DNA of 64,000 nt from Terriglobales bacterium (GTDB taxonomy: Bacteria > Acidobacteriota > Terriglobia > Bryobacterales > Bryobacteraceae): NCBI GenBank assembly GCA_027485675.1, contig JAIXQP010000022.1, positions 62,001-126,000 on the forward strand. Reading direction: 5' to 3'. Both the position numbers and the translations under genes were made by a program. Every line of letters starts with the position of its first letter. Position 1 is the first letter of the stretch. Shown piece after piece: positions 35,721 through 44,869 of this stretch. The notes under the pieces are model-generated. The model was given only the letters and a program-made list of their open reading frames with translations. It ran no database searches and was not told the DNA's origin.

Positions 35721-37022
35721 CTAATACTCGGCGGCGTCCAACGAGACGCGGACTACTTCGCGGTCGTTGCGCCAGATCATATGCCGGTTGGCGAACGCCG
35801 GGTGGGACCAGACGACGGCGCCCCGTTCGCGGCGCCCGCCGGGCGAGGAGGTGGGCTCGAGGATCTGGGTGCGGCCGATTTCGGAGTAACCGGCCGGCGA
35901 GAGGCGCGCCAGCACGAGTTCGCCGCGATCGTTGAGAATCAACACCCGGTCTTCGTGGCGGACGAGCCAGGCGGAGACGTTCCGCGCCCGTTCGACGGTG
36001 GCCGCCTGGGACTCCCACACGCGCTCGCCCGTATCCCGGCGCAGGCAGCGGAGTTGCCCGTAACTACAGATGCCATAGACATACTCCCCCAGAATTAGCG
36101 GCTGACTCATCAGAGCGTGTAACTTATCACTGCGGATCTCATTGCCTTCGTTACTCCGCCACGCCAGTTCGGGCGTCTTGCCATCAAGCCGCATCATCCG
36201 GGCTCCGTCAAAGAAGCCGGAGACGAGTAAGTGGGCGCCGCTCCAGGCGGGGGTGGCGATCGGAGTGTTCATGGTGACGCGGAAGGGGTGGGACCAGAGG
36301 ACGGCGCCCGATGCCGGATCGAGCGCCTCGAGAGCGCCGGCATGCCAGATGACGACCTCCGGGCGGGGACGGCGAATCAGAATCGGCTGCGAGTAACCGG
36401 GCTCGGAGGTCTCGCTCGACAGCGCCTGCCAGAGCACTTTGTCGGTTTGTTTCGCGAAGGCGACCACCTTCCCGTTTCCCTTCCCGCCGACGACGGCGAC
36501 GAGCTTGTCTTCGACGAGTAACGGGGCGCTCGACATGCCCCAGCCCGGCACGGCGGTGCCGAAGTCGCGGACGAAATCGACGCTCCAGACTTCGCTGCCG
36601 TCGGTGACGCGGAGGCAGCGCAGGTGGCCTTTGGCGCCGAGGACATAGACGCGGTCACCGTCGACGGTGGGGGTGGCGCGCGGGCCGTTGTTGTAGTCGA
36701 GGCCGCGATAATCGGCCTCCCACTCGCGGGTCCAGAGCGCCTTGCCGGTTTTCTCTTCGAGGCAGAGGACCCGTTCAATAACCCGGCTGCCGGCGAGGGG
36801 CCGGTGGTCGAGCAGAAAGACGCGGCCGGCGGCGATAGCGGGCCCGGAGTAGCCGGCGCCAACCGGCACTCGCCATTTGACCTGGAGGCCTTGCGGCGGG
36901 ATCCGGTCCAACACCCCGCGCTCGGTCCAAAGGCCCTGCCGGCCGGCGCCGCGCCACTCGGGCCAGTCGGCCGCGGGAGCGAGCGCAATCCAGCCGAGCA
37001 GACCAACGAGGAGGGTGCGCAT
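35721..37022 (-). CDS. Exported PQQ-like beta-propeller protein
   Basis: A 433-residue protein with a signal peptide (MRTLLVGLLGWIALAPAA) followed by DWPEWRGAGRQGLW, the opening phrase of many PQQ-repeat propellers in Acidobacteria and Planctomycetes. Blades contain GKALWTREW, GSEVWSVDFV, DKVLWQALS, GAVLWSHPF and GERVWESQA. No dehydrogenase catalytic residues are seen, so it is more likely a structural or binding propeller than a PQQ enzyme. ATG 37022 lies 7 bases after the sulfatase stop and is preferred to an upstream in-frame ATG inside that gene. Probably the last or next-to-last gene of the sulfatase operon. Confidence 0.88.
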   Translation of the reverse strand: MRTLLVGLLGWIALAPAADWPEWRGAGRQGLWTERGVLDRIPPQGLQVKWRVPVGAGYSGPAIAAGRVFLLDHRPLAGSRVIERVLCLEEKTGKALWTREWEADYRGLDYNNGPRATPTVDGDRVYVLGAKGHLRCLRVTDGSEVWSVDFVRDFGTAVPGWGMSSAPLLVEDKLVAVVGGKGNGKVVAFAKQTDKVLWQALSSETSEPGYSQPILIRRPRPEVVIWHAGALEALDPASGAVLWSHPFRVTMNTPIATPAWSGAHLLVSGFFDGARMMRLDGKTPELAWRSNEGNEIRSDKLHALMSQPLILGEYVYGICSYGQLRCLRRDTGERVWESQAATVERARNVSAWLVRHEDRVLILNDRGELVLARLSPAGYSEIGRTQILEPTSSPGGRRERGAVVWSHPAFANRHMIWRNDREVVRVSLDAAEY

Positions 37023-37029
37023 CGGCCGG

Positions 37030-38811
37030 CTACCGCCCAATCCGTTCCACGTCGACGTAGTAGGCTCCGCGCTCGGAACCGTCTTCGGCGATCAGCCAGG
37101 TCTGCAACTCCACGGGCCCGGCGGGCAGGCGGAGTTCGAACAGGACAGTTGGCTTCGCCGGGTCCACCTTCGCCTCGCGCTCCTGCGCGCCGAGTTTGAG
37201 GCGGGCGGTGCGGAGGCCGGCAATGGCTTTCCCGGGGGTTTGCTCGCGGTTGCCGGGCTCGGGCGTATAGGCGGCGCCGAGGGGCAGGTTCAATTCAGCG
37301 GGCCAGCGGCGCAGGGCGATGCGGTAACGCCCGGGACGCGCTTCGAGCGCCCAGAACCCGTTGGCCACCGGGCCGTTCAGAATGGAACGCTGGTTCCAGG
37401 TGGCGAGCGCGCCGTTGCCATGCCAATCGTGGGCGGTCAGCCGGACCGGGTTCTCGCGCGGATCGCCAATGACGATGCGCGCGTACTCATCGGCGCGCGC
37501 GCTGACGAGCCGCCACCAGGTCTCGTAGCCGGCTTTCAGTTGGGCCACGACGGCGGGCTCCCGCGCGGCGAGGTCCGTCTTCTGGCCGGGGTCGGCCTGG
37601 ATGTCGTAAAGCTCGAGCTTCCGCGGCTCGCCGGGGCCGCCCGGTCCGGGACTGACGAGCCGCCAGCGCTCCGTCATGACGGCGGCTTGGCGCCAAGGCA
37701 GAAGATTCTCTTCCCGCTGGGAATCGACGACGAGGGTGCGGTCTGGAGCCGTCTGCCCGCGCAGGAGCGGGACCAAGGAACGGCCGTGGAGAGGCAGGGC
37801 GGTGGACGGGCGGGAGACGCCGGCGAGTTCGAGCAGGGTCGGCAGGACGTCAATGTGGGCAGTCAATTGGGTAATATCGCGGCCCTGGGTGTAGCCGGCG
37901 GCCGGCCAGTGCAGGAAGAAGGGGACGCGGTGGCCGCCTTCGTAGGGGGAGCCTTTCGCTCCCCGCATGCCTGCGTTGAAGACCTGTGCGCCGGAGGCGG
38001 TGCCGTTGTCGGTGGTGAAAATGAAAATGGTGTTGGCGGCTTGCCCGGTGGCTTCGAGGTGTTGGCGGAGACGGCCGACGTTGTCATCGATGTTTTCGAT
38101 CATGCCGTAGAAGCCGGGTTCTTTAAGGCCGTTGACGTTCTGGTAGTGGGCCTCCTTTTCGGCGGGAGACCACATGGGGCCGTGGGGGGCGTTGGTGGGC
38201 AGGTAGCAGAAGAAGGGCTTCCGGGCCTGGACGGACTGGTCGATGAAGCGCTGGGCTTGCGCGAAGAAGACGTCTGTGCAGAAGCCGGCGAACTTCTTCA
38301 ACTTGCCGTTGTGGCGGTAGGTATCGTCGAAGTAGTCGTTGCCGAAGTGGTCCGGAGTTTGCCAGACGCCGCCGCCCCCGTGGATGAGGACTTCGTCGAA
38401 GCCCTTGTCTTGGGGCCGGCTGGGGAGGTTATCGCCGAGGTGCCACTTGCCGAAGATGCCGGTGCGGTAGCCGGCGGCGCGGAGGTTTGCAGCCAGGGTG
38501 GTTTCGTTGCGGTGGAGGATGCTGCGGCCTTGGATGGTGTGCCAGGGGCCGGCGAGGTTGGAGTAGCGGCCGGTGAGGAGGGCGGCGCGGGTGGGGGCGC
38601 AGGTGGGGCTGACGTGGTAGTTGGTGAGCCGGACGGACTGGGCGTGGAGGGCGTCGAGGTGGGGCGTTTTGAGGACGGGATTGCCGTGGCAGGCGAGGTC
38701 GCCGTAGCCTTGGTCGTCGGTCATGAGGAGGACGATGTTGGGGCGGGCGGAGGGTTGCGCGAGGAGGGCGGAGGAGGCGGCGCCGAGGAAGTGCCGGCGG
38801 GAGAGGGGCAT
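37030..38811 (-). CDS. Cys-type sulfatase with C-terminal extension, Tat-exported
   Basis: A 593-residue sulfatase. A twin-arginine leader ([16 protein letters not shown]) is followed by [21 protein letters not shown] (metal Asp pair) and the formylglycine motif C-A-P-T-R with Cys71 in [21 protein letters not shown] and TDNGTASG (Asp, Asn ligands) are intact. After the sulfatase domain (to about 440) a beta-rich tail of about 140 residues follows, perhaps substrate-binding. Activity needs conversion of Cys71 to formylglycine. Tat export of the folded enzyme would place that modification in the cytoplasm. Neighbours are two small membrane proteins and a second sulfatase on the same strand. Confidence 0.93.
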   Translation of the reverse strand: MPLSRRHFLGAASSALLAQPSARPNIVLLMTDDQGYGDLACHGNPVLKTPHLDALHAQSVRLTNYHVSPTCAPTRAALLTGRYSNLAGPWHTIQGRSILHRNETTLAANLRAAGYRTGIFGKWHLGDNLPSRPQDKGFDEVLIHGGGGVWQTPDHFGNDYFDDTYRHNGKLKKFAGFCTDVFFAQAQRFIDQSVQARKPFFCYLPTNAPHGPMWSPAEKEAHYQNVNGLKEPGFYGMIENIDDNVGRLRQHLEATGQAANTIFIFTTDNGTASGAQVFNAGMRGAKGSPYEGGHRVPFFLHWPAAGYTQGRDITQLTAHIDVLPTLLELAGVSRPSTALPLHGRSLVPLLRGQTAPDRTLVVDSQREENLLPWRQAAVMTERWRLVSPGPGGPGEPRKLELYDIQADPGQKTDLAAREPAVVAQLKAGYETWWRLVSARADEYARIVIGDPRENPVRLTAHDWHGNGALATWNQRSILNGPVANGFWALEARPGRYRIALRRWPAELNLPLGAAYTPEPGNREQTPGKAIAGLRTARLKLGAQEREAKVDPAKPTVLFELRLPAGPVELQTWLIAEDGSERGAYYVDVERIGR

Positions 38812-38814
38812 GCC

Positions 38815-39411
38815 CTACATCTTACTGAGATCGGGATTGGGGCCGGCGAGTTGTTCGAGGGGGATGCGGCGGTCGGGGGAAAGGATCATCTCCGTCGCGG
38901 TGAACTTGGCAAGGTACGTGACGGGGCCGCCATAGCCGCGCCGCTCGACCACGAAGCGGTAGGGTCCGTAGGACTGGGCGCCCTCAATGTGGACTGGAAA
39001 CCCAACGTCGGAGGTGACGTGATAGAGGAAAAGAGGCGCCAGGAAGGATGCGGCGGTGAGGGCCCATATAGCCGGCCGCGAGCCGAGCCAGAAGATGGCG
39101 GCGGACAACCCGAGCGTCACGACGTGCGCCGTGACGGGCGAGGGGCCGACCCCGAGGTGGAACAACACAATGGGAAACCAGGCGAGCAGGCCCGTGACGG
39201 CGAGGACCGAGGCGCTCGCCAGGGACCAGCGCAGCGGCGACCGGGTTTCGGGAGGGCAGAAACAGAGTGCTAGAGTCAGGGCGGACGGAAGGGCGTAACG
39301 GAGCCATGGGGCGGGCTCGGTCGAAAACTGCAGCGGCTGCAAGCGGGCGATGGAGAGGAGCGCCCAGGTGGCGGACAGGAGGAGCAGGAACCGGCGGAAA
39401 TGATTCGGCAT
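38815..39411 (-). CDS. Small membrane protein, paralogue of the upstream gene
   Basis: 198 residues: about four or five hydrophobic helices (10-30, 38-55, 62-88, 93-130) and a soluble C-terminal tail of about 60 residues. I do not recognise the family. It is clearly related to the 175-residue protein encoded just upstream. Both begin with a W-A-x-L helix followed by QPLxF, both have PYRFxV in the tail, and both end with TATEMIL / TATQLLL, then IPLEQLA / ISLAELA, then a short Pro-rich end. It lies 3 bases before the sulfatase gene, so it is co-transcribed with it. Probably an envelope partner of the sulfatases (inference). Confidence 0.8.
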   Translation of the reverse strand: MPNHFRRFLLLLSATWALLSIARLQPLQFSTEPAPWLRYALPSALTLALCFCPPETRSPLRWSLASASVLAVTGLLAWFPIVLFHLGVGPSPVTAHVVTLGLSAAIFWLGSRPAIWALTAASFLAPLFLYHVTSDVGFPVHIEGAQSYGPYRFVVERRGYGGPVTYLAKFTATEMILSPDRRIPLEQLAGPNPDLSKM

Positions 39412-39458
39412 GGGTGGGGCGCAGGAGGTGCCGGTGAGAAAATGTGATCGAAACCATC

Positions 39459-39986
39459 TTACCGGGGCAGCGGGGGTAGCTTCCGTGTCCGGGCAAGTTC
39501 GGCCAAAGAGATTGGGGGTAGATCACAACCGTCCAGCAGCAGTTGCGTGGCGGTCAGACGCGGAGCGGAGCAGTACGGAAGCCGGCCCGCATACTCTTGC
39601 TCATCGATGCCGGGGAAGACGGGACGAGTAGTCCAAACATCGAAGCGGTAGGGGTCGATGGGCTTGGGGAGAAATTTTTCGATGCGAATTTGGATTCCCG
39701 CAATTCTCGTCTCCGCATAGACCGGCTGGGGCGGAGGCGAAACGAACGCAAATACCATCGAGGCCCAGATGCACTTCGACACCAGCGCAGGCAGGCAGCC
39801 CCACGCGGACAGCTTGTAAAATCGCCAGGTCGCGATGGCGGGAACCGTGGCGAGGAGCCATCCGGCGATGATGTTGGCGAGGTCGAACTCGAAGCGAAGG
39901 GGTTGCTTAACCGCAACGGCCAGGAAAGCCCAACTGGCGGCGAGCACCAGGACATAGTTAGTGAGCGAGGTCGGCGCGTATCTCAT
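39459..39986 (-). CDS. Small membrane protein, paralogue of the downstream gene
   Basis: 175 residues with three hydrophobic helices (about 8-30, 34-52, 65-85) and a soluble tail of about 85 residues (PYRFDVWTTRPVFPGIDEQEYAGR, then TATQLLLDG and ISLAELARTRKL). Family not recognised, but homologous to the 198-residue protein just downstream; one helix pair is missing relative to it. Its ATG lies inside the end of the upstream sulfatase gene (29-base overlap), so expression is coupled to that sulfatase. Confidence 0.8.
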   Translation of the reverse strand: MRYAPTSLTNYVLVLAASWAFLAVAVKQPLRFEFDLANIIAGWLLATVPAIATWRFYKLSAWGCLPALVSKCIWASMVFAFVSPPPQPVYAETRIAGIQIRIEKFLPKPIDPYRFDVWTTRPVFPGIDEQEYAGRLPYCSAPRLTATQLLLDGCDLPPISLAELARTRKLPPLPR

Positions 39987-41268
39987 CGGCGTAGGTCTTC
40001 AGGCGGGCGGCGAGGCGGCGCACGAGTTCCGGTTCCGCCGCTGCCACGTTGTACTGCTCAGCGGGGTCGCGGTCGAGATGGTAGAGTTCGGGGCCGGACT
40101 CCTTCGTCTGCCGGTACTTCCAGGGGCCCTGGCGGACGCCGTCCAGCGTCTTGCCGAGCGCATAGAAGAACTCCTGGCGCGGCGAGGGCCTGCCGTCGCG
40201 GAGATGCGGCAACAGGTTATGACCGTCGTAAGGCCGGTCCTTCGGCAGGTCGAGGCCGGCGGCGGCGAGCAGCGTCGGCAGGAGATCGAGCGTCGAGGCC
40301 ATCTCCATCGAAACCTGGCCGGGGCGGATGACGCCCGGCCAGCGGAAGATGCCGGGGACGCGGAAGCCCCCCTCATAAGTCGTCCCCTTGGCGCCGCGGA
40401 GCAGGCCCTTCGATCCGGTATGCCACGGCTCCACGCCACCCGCCAACATCCGGGGCGGAAGATCGTGCCATGGGCCGTTATCCGACGTGAAGATCACCAG
40501 GGTATTGCGGTCGAGATTGAGTTCCCGCAGCGTGCGGGTGATCTCGCCGACGGACCAATCGAGCGTTTCAATCACATCGCCATAGTGGCCCGCGCGGGAG
40601 CGGCCCCGCCGATCGGCCGGAACGCTCACCGGCAGATGCGGCATGGCGTAAGGCACATAGAGAAAGAATGGGTTCGTTCGGTTGGCCTTGATGAACTGGA
40701 CGGCTGCGTCCGTATAGCGGGGCGTCAGATTCGATTGGTCGGTCACCGGCTCGATCGCGTCCTCGTTGCGGTAGAGGTGCAGCGGGCGATCGGTCTTCAC
40801 CCACGGGGGAATCATGTCGTTCGAGTAGGGAAGGCCGAGCCACGCGTCAAAACCGCGCTTGGTGGGCAGGTGGGCCGCGGGTTGGAAGCCGAGGTGCCAT
40901 TTGCCGATGGCCATCGTCTTGTAGTCGCGGGCTTTGAGCAGTTGGGGAAGCAGCAGCTCGGCGAGGGGGAGGCCGCCCACCGTGTCGGGGCCCGTATTGC
41001 CGGGTTGGCCGGCGCGGATGGGGTGGCGGCCGGTAAGCAAGCCGGCGCGTGACGGGGTGCAGACGGAGGCCGCGGCGTAGAAGGAAGTGAAGCGCATGCC
41101 CTCGGCGGCGAGGCGGTCGAGGTTGGGGGTGCGGAGGGTCGGGTGGCCGTAGCAGGCGAGGTCGCCGTAACCCATATCGTCCGCGAAGAGCACGATAAAG
41201 TTCGGCGGTCGGGAGACGGACTGGGCGAGCGCGGCGGCCAGAAACTCGCGCCGGGAAAAATGCGGCAT
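39958..41268 (-). CDS. Cys-type sulfatase, Tat-exported
   Basis: A 436-residue sulfatase. It starts with a twin-arginine leader (SRREFLAAALAQSV) and PPNFIVLFADDMGYGDLACYG with the metal Asp pair. The formylglycine site is Cys70 in SVCTPSRAGLLTGR. GKWHLG, the His in PYAMPHLPV and TSDNGPW are present. Length is typical of arylsulfatase A-like enzymes, and the end PAEQYNVAAAEPELVRRL is standard. The substrate is likely a sulfated polysaccharide or glycan fragment (family knowledge). It is the first gene of a minus-strand operon: this sulfatase, two membrane paralogues, the second sulfatase, then the PQQ propeller. Confidence 0.94.
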   Translation of the reverse strand: MPHFSRREFLAAALAQSVSRPPNFIVLFADDMGYGDLACYGHPTLRTPNLDRLAAEGMRFTSFYAAASVCTPSRAGLLTGRHPIRAGQPGNTGPDTVGGLPLAELLLPQLLKARDYKTMAIGKWHLGFQPAAHLPTKRGFDAWLGLPYSNDMIPPWVKTDRPLHLYRNEDAIEPVTDQSNLTPRYTDAAVQFIKANRTNPFFLYVPYAMPHLPVSVPADRRGRSRAGHYGDVIETLDWSVGEITRTLRELNLDRNTLVIFTSDNGPWHDLPPRMLAGGVEPWHTGSKGLLRGAKGTTYEGGFRVPGIFRWPGVIRPGQVSMEMASTLDLLPTLLAAAGLDLPKDRPYDGHNLLPHLRDGRPSPRQEFFYALGKTLDGVRQGPWKYRQTKESGPELYHLDRDPAEQYNVAAAEPELVRRLAARLKTYADEIRADLAH

Positions 41269-41275
41269 AGAGAGA

Positions 41276-41281
41276 ATTTTA
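41276..41281 (-). promoter_or_regulatory. Putative -10 of the sulfatase operon
   Basis: On the minus strand TAAAAT (41281 to 41276) is followed by TCTCTCT (7 nt) and the sulfatase ATG, with no Shine-Dalgarno. The position matches the proposed leaderless promoters of tpx and ilvE. Confidence 0.45.
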
Positions 41282-41303
41282 GCGCCGGATACACTAGCTG
41301 GAA

Positions 41304-41978
41304 ATGAAATGGATTTGGGTTGGGCTACTGAGCGCCGCCTCGGCCACGGCGCAGGTGGACCGTAACGCGCACGGGTGGTTTCAATACTTCGGCGACCATC
41401 CGATTGGGGACAGCCGTTGGGGGTTGCACCTCGAAGGGCAATGGCGCCGACACGATGTGCTGCTACGCGGCCAGAATCTGCTGCTGCGGCCGGCGATCAA
41501 CTTCAAGATCAACAAAAACTTTGAACTCAGTGGCGGTTATGCGTTCGTCGAAACCTACCGTTACGGCAGCTACCCCGTGGCGCGGACCTTGCAGGAGAAC
41601 CGCGTCTATCAGGAGCTGCGGATCCGCCACAACGCCGGCAAGGTGAAGGTGTTGCACCGCTTCCGCTTCGAGAATCGCTGGCTGCCCAACCACCTTTTCG
41701 AAGACCGGTTCCGCTATCTCTTGCGGGGCATGATTCCCTTGAAGGGAAAGAACTGGCTGATCCTCGCCAATGAGGTGTTCATCCCGGCCCCGCCCGAAAG
41801 CTTTCCGAAGCCGCTCGATAACAACCGGGCGATGGTGCTGTGGGGCCGAACGCTGAACCCTTATTGGCGGATCGAAACCGGGTACATGCTGCAGACCGTA
41901 ACGCAGCGGAACGGGCGGATTCGCGAGGACAACCACACGCTCCTGTTCTCCCTCTGGAGCACGCAGCCGCTGCGCTAG
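41304..41978 (+). CDS. DUF2490 family protein, probable outer-membrane barrel
   Basis: A 224-residue exported protein. A signal peptide ([16 protein letters not shown]) precedes alternating amphipathic strands: [59 protein letters not shown] and [11 protein letters not shown]. It ends in a strand with a hydrophobic/aromatic pattern, as in DUF2490 proteins. Those proteins are predicted small beta-barrels of unknown function. The stop TAG is shared base-for-base with that of the convergent dctA (palindrome CTAG). It is divergent from the sulfatase operon with 35 bases between start codons. Confidence 0.85.
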   Translation: MKWIWVGLLSAASATAQVDRNAHGWFQYFGDHPIGDSRWGLHLEGQWRRHDVLLRGQNLLLRPAINFKINKNFELSGGYAFVETYRYGSYPVARTLQENRVYQELRIRHNAGKVKVLHRFRFENRWLPNHLFEDRFRYLLRGMIPLKGKNWLILANEVFIPAPPESFPKPLDNNRAMVLWGRTLNPYWRIETGYMLQTVTQRNGRIREDNHTLLFSLWSTQPLR

Positions 41979-43210
41979 CGGTGGAGTTCGTCGTGGAGGG
42001 TTTGGCGGTCGAGGTCGCCGGTCCAGCGGGCCACCACGACGGCGGCGACGCCGTTACCGATGACGTTGGTGATGGCGCGGGCTTCGGACATGAAGCGGTC
42101 AATGCCTAGAATCAGGGCGAGGGCGGCGACGGGGACGTTGCCCACGGCCGAGAGGGTGGCGGCGAGGACCACGAAGCCGGAACCGGTCACACCGGCGGCG
42201 CCTTTCGAAGTGAGCAGCAGAACGGCGAGCAGGGTGAGTTGCTGGGTGAGGCTCATGGGCGTGTTCGTCGCCTGCGCCAGGAAGACGGCGGCCATGGTGA
42301 GGTAGATGGACGTGCCGTCCAGGTTGAAGGAGTAGCCGGTGGGAATCACCAGGCCGACCGTCGACTTCCCTGCCCCGAGCGCTTCGAGCTTCGCCATCAT
42401 GCGGGGGAGCGCCGCCTCCGAGGAGGAGGTGCCGAGCACGATCAGCAGCTCTTCGCGGATGTAGCGGAGGAAGCGGAAGATGCTGAAGCCGTGGACGCGG
42501 GCGATCAGGCCGAGTACGCCGAAGATGAAGACGACGCACGTGAGATAGAACGTCGCCATCAGCTTGGCGAGGGAGAGAAGGCTGGCGATGCCGTAGGCGC
42601 CTACCGTAAACGCCATGGCGCCAAAGGCCCCGATGGGGGCGGCGTACATGATGAACTTCACGATGTGGAAGAAGAGTTCGCTGGCCTGTTCAATGAACTG
42701 GAACACCACGCTGTTGCGGCCGCCAATCTTCTGCAGCGCGATGCCCGAAAGCAGCGCAAGGAAGAGCACCTGAAGAATCTCGCCCTTGGCGAAGGCGTCG
42801 ACGAAGGTGGTGGGAATGATGTGCAGCAGGAACTCCTGCGTCGAACCCATCTTGCCGGGTTTGGCGTATTCGGCGACGGAGGCGCCGTTGAGCCTGGCGG
42901 GGTCGACGTTCATGCCGGCGCCGGGCTGGACAGTGTTGACGACCACCAGGCCGACGATAAGCGCGAACGTGGAGACAATTTCGAAGTAGAGCAGGGCCAG
43001 GCCACCGGTGCGGCCCACGCGTTTCAAGTCCTCGCTGCCGGCGATGCCCAGGACCACCGTCGTGAAGATGATCGGGGCGATGATCATCTTGATGAGCTTG
43101 ATGAAGCCGTCGCCGAGGGGCTTCATGGCAGCGCCGGTGGCGGGAGCCAGCGAGCCGAGCAGACACCCAATGGCGATGGCCACAAGGACCTGGACATAGA
43201 GAGAGCGCAT
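41975..43210 (-). CDS. dctA: C4-dicarboxylate:cation symporter
   Basis: A 411-residue DAACS-family transporter of the inner membrane. N-terminal [16 protein letters not shown] and [20 protein letters not shown] are near-diagnostic of DctA. The re-entrant-loop serines lie in [13 protein letters not shown], transport motifs in [18 protein letters not shown] and [19 protein letters not shown], and [18 protein letters not shown] closes the core. It should import succinate, fumarate, malate or aspartate with protons or Na+. ATG 43210 is chosen because the conserved N-terminus begins there; the open frame upstream is non-coding. No DctB/DctD pair is adjacent; a sigma-54 regulator exists in the window but far away. 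Confidence 0.94.
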   Translation of the reverse strand: MRSLYVQVLVAIAIGCLLGSLAPATGAAMKPLGDGFIKLIKMIIAPIIFTTVVLGIAGSEDLKRVGRTGGLALLYFEIVSTFALIVGLVVVNTVQPGAGMNVDPARLNGASVAEYAKPGKMGSTQEFLLHIIPTTFVDAFAKGEILQVLFLALLSGIALQKIGGRNSVVFQFIEQASELFFHIVKFIMYAAPIGAFGAMAFTVGAYGIASLLSLAKLMATFYLTCVVFIFGVLGLIARVHGFSIFRFLRYIREELLIVLGTSSSEAALPRMMAKLEALGAGKSTVGLVIPTGYSFNLDGTSIYLTMAAVFLAQATNTPMSLTQQLTLLAVLLLTSKGAAGVTGSGFVVLAATLSAVGNVPVAALALILGIDRFMSEARAITNVIGNGVAAVVVARWTGDLDRQTLHDELHR

Positions 43211-43237
43211 GAACCCTCTATGATATGCTCCTGATCG

Positions 43238-44035
43238 ATGTTCCTTCGAAATCTGCTTTTGGTGGCAGGCTGCCTGCCGGCCCTGTTCGCGGCTGATCCG
43301 CATTTCAATATTCCGCTGTGGGAACCCGGCAAAGTGCCGATGGCCAAGGGCGACGGGCCGCTGGACGCGCCCTTCCTCACGGTGTTCCGGCCCACGGGCA
43401 AGCCGAACGGATCGGCGGTGGTGATTGCGCCGGGCGGATCGAACATCATGCTGATGTATAACCTCGAAGGGATTGATATCGCCGAGCGATTTAACGACTG
43501 GGGCACGACGGCGTTCGTGCTGACCTACCGGCTGAGTCCGCGCTACGGCGAAGCGGAGCGGGCGCTCGACGGCAACCGGGCGCTGCGCGTGGTGCGGTCG
43601 CGGGCCAAAGAGTTCGGGATTGACCCGGAACGCATCACGTTCGCGGGGTTCTCGGCGGGATCGAGCATGGCGCGGAATGTGGCGGCCACGGCGACGGCGG
43701 GCGACCCGAAGGCGGCCGACCCGATTGACCGCTTGCCTTCGAAGGCGCATTCGCTGGTGATGGTGTATAGCGCCGGCCGGCCCCAGCCGGGCGAGAAGCT
43801 GGCGGAGTTTCCGCCCGTGTTTCTGCTGGCGGCGGCGCATGACCGGGGCGCGGCGAATAGTTCAGCGCAGTTGTTTCTCGACATGAACCGGGCGGGAACA
43901 GTCGTGGAGCTGCATCTCTACCAACGCGGAAGGCACGGCTTTGGCGCGGCCACGACGAGCCCGGAGTACGGCCCGTGGATGGACCATTTGAAGCACTTTT
44001 TGAATCTGAACAATTTCTTCGGGGGGAAGCAGTAA
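43238..44035 (+). CDS. Secreted alpha/beta hydrolase (acetylxylan-esterase-like)
   Basis: A 265-residue exported esterase. A signal peptide (1 to about 19, ending LPALFAA) precedes an alpha/beta-hydrolase core: oxyanion loop IAPGGS, nucleophile elbow GFSAGSSMA (Ser about 143), Asp in LAAAHDRG and His in GRHGFG. The opening [10 protein letters not shown] is typical of secreted carbohydrate esterases next to glycan-degrading genes. The deacetylation substrate is unknown. The divergent dctA start is only 27 bases away. The next gene begins with GTG directly after its TAA. Confidence 0.88.
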   Translation: MFLRNLLLVAGCLPALFAADPHFNIPLWEPGKVPMAKGDGPLDAPFLTVFRPTGKPNGSAVVIAPGGSNIMLMYNLEGIDIAERFNDWGTTAFVLTYRLSPRYGEAERALDGNRALRVVRSRAKEFGIDPERITFAGFSAGSSMARNVAATATAGDPKAADPIDRLPSKAHSLVMVYSAGRPQPGEKLAEFPPVFLLAAAHDRGAANSSAQLFLDMNRAGTVVELHLYQRGRHGFGAATTSPEYGPWMDHLKHFLNLNNFFGGKQ

Positions 44036-44869
44036 GTGAGGCTCGGAATCATTCTCCTGGCGGCCGGGATTGCCGCCGCGCAGCAGTTGCCGAAGTCGGT
44101 GAACGATGGGTACGGCGAGTTCCTCCTGATGCCGGCCGGGGCGTTCACCATGGGCGACACGACGGGCGAGGGCCTGGACCGCGAGCGGCCCGTCCATGCG
44201 GTAACCCTGGATGCGTTCTACATCGGCAAGCTCGAAGTAACCAACGGGGACTGGAAGAAGTTTCAGAACGATCCCGGTTACGAGGATAAGAAGTTCTGGC
44301 CGAACGGATGGGTGGTGCCGAAGGACCAGAGCCCGTACTGGAATCAGGCCGTCAATCACGGCGGCGGGACGCCGGGGAGCGATAACTATCCGGTGCTGGG
44401 CGTGAACTGGGACGCGGCCACCGCCTACTGCAACTGGCTTTCGGCCAAGACCGGGAAGAAGTACCGGCTGCCAACCGAGGCCGAGTGGGAAAAGGCCGCG
44501 CGGGGGACCGACAAACGGAAGTTCCCGTGGGGCAATGAGATCAGCCACGAGTTCGCCAACTATGTCGGCAAGCAGAAGTTCGATACCGGCATGGAAGTGG
44601 GGTCGTTTCCGAAGGGCGCTTCCCCCTACGGCGCCCTGGACATGGCGGGCAACGTGATGGAGTGGTGCCAGGACTGGTATCAGCGTGACTACTACAAGAC
44701 CTCTCCGAAGAAGAATCCCCAGGGGCCGGAAAAAGGTGCGTTCCGGGTGCTGCGGGGCGGTTCGTTTTTCTTCGAGGCGGGCGACCAGCGGGTATCGGCG
44801 CGGAGCGGCGGCTGGCCGTCGCTACAGGCCTGGCGGATGATCGGGTTCCGCCCGGTGCGGGAGCCTTAA
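44036..44869 (+). CDS. FGE-sulfatase-fold (SUMF1-like) exported protein lacking the active-site Cys pair
   Basis: A 277-residue protein of the formylglycine-generating-enzyme fold. A signal peptide (VRLGIILLAAGIAAAQ) is followed by FLLMPAGAFTMGDT, YIGKLEVTNGDWKKF, PVLGVNWDAATAYCNWLS, YRLPTEAEWEKAARG, MAGNVMEWCQDWY and RVLRGGSFFFEAGDQRVSARS, ending MIGFRPV. In aerobic FGE two Cys follow RGGS and bind copper; here the region reads Phe-Phe-Glu-Ala with no Cys, so it is probably not a sulfatase maturase. Many such paralogues have other or unknown roles. GTG 44036 has GGGGGGAAG upstream. Its TAA overlaps the TAA of the convergent sigma gene (TTAA). Confidence 0.88.
   Translation: MRLGIILLAAGIAAAQQLPKSVNDGYGEFLLMPAGAFTMGDTTGEGLDRERPVHAVTLDAFYIGKLEVTNGDWKKFQNDPGYEDKKFWPNGWVVPKDQSPYWNQAVNHGGGTPGSDNYPVLGVNWDAATAYCNWLSAKTGKKYRLPTEAEWEKAARGTDKRKFPWGNEISHEFANYVGKQKFDTGMEVGSFPKGASPYGALDMAGNVMEWCQDWYQRDYYKTSPKKNPQGPEKGAFRVLRGGSFFFEAGDQRVSARSGGWPSLQAWRMIGFRPVREP

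Noticed and set aside
36877-39273. A 798-codon open frame on the plus strand opposite the sulfatase and its neighbours
   Set aside because: It is low-complexity, Gly/Val/Glu-rich, crosses several real genes on the other strand and has no domain; it is a high-GC antisense shadow.
44036-44869. Calling this gene a genuine formylglycine-generating enzyme
   Set aside because: The Cys pair after RGGS that defines aerobic FGE is absent.
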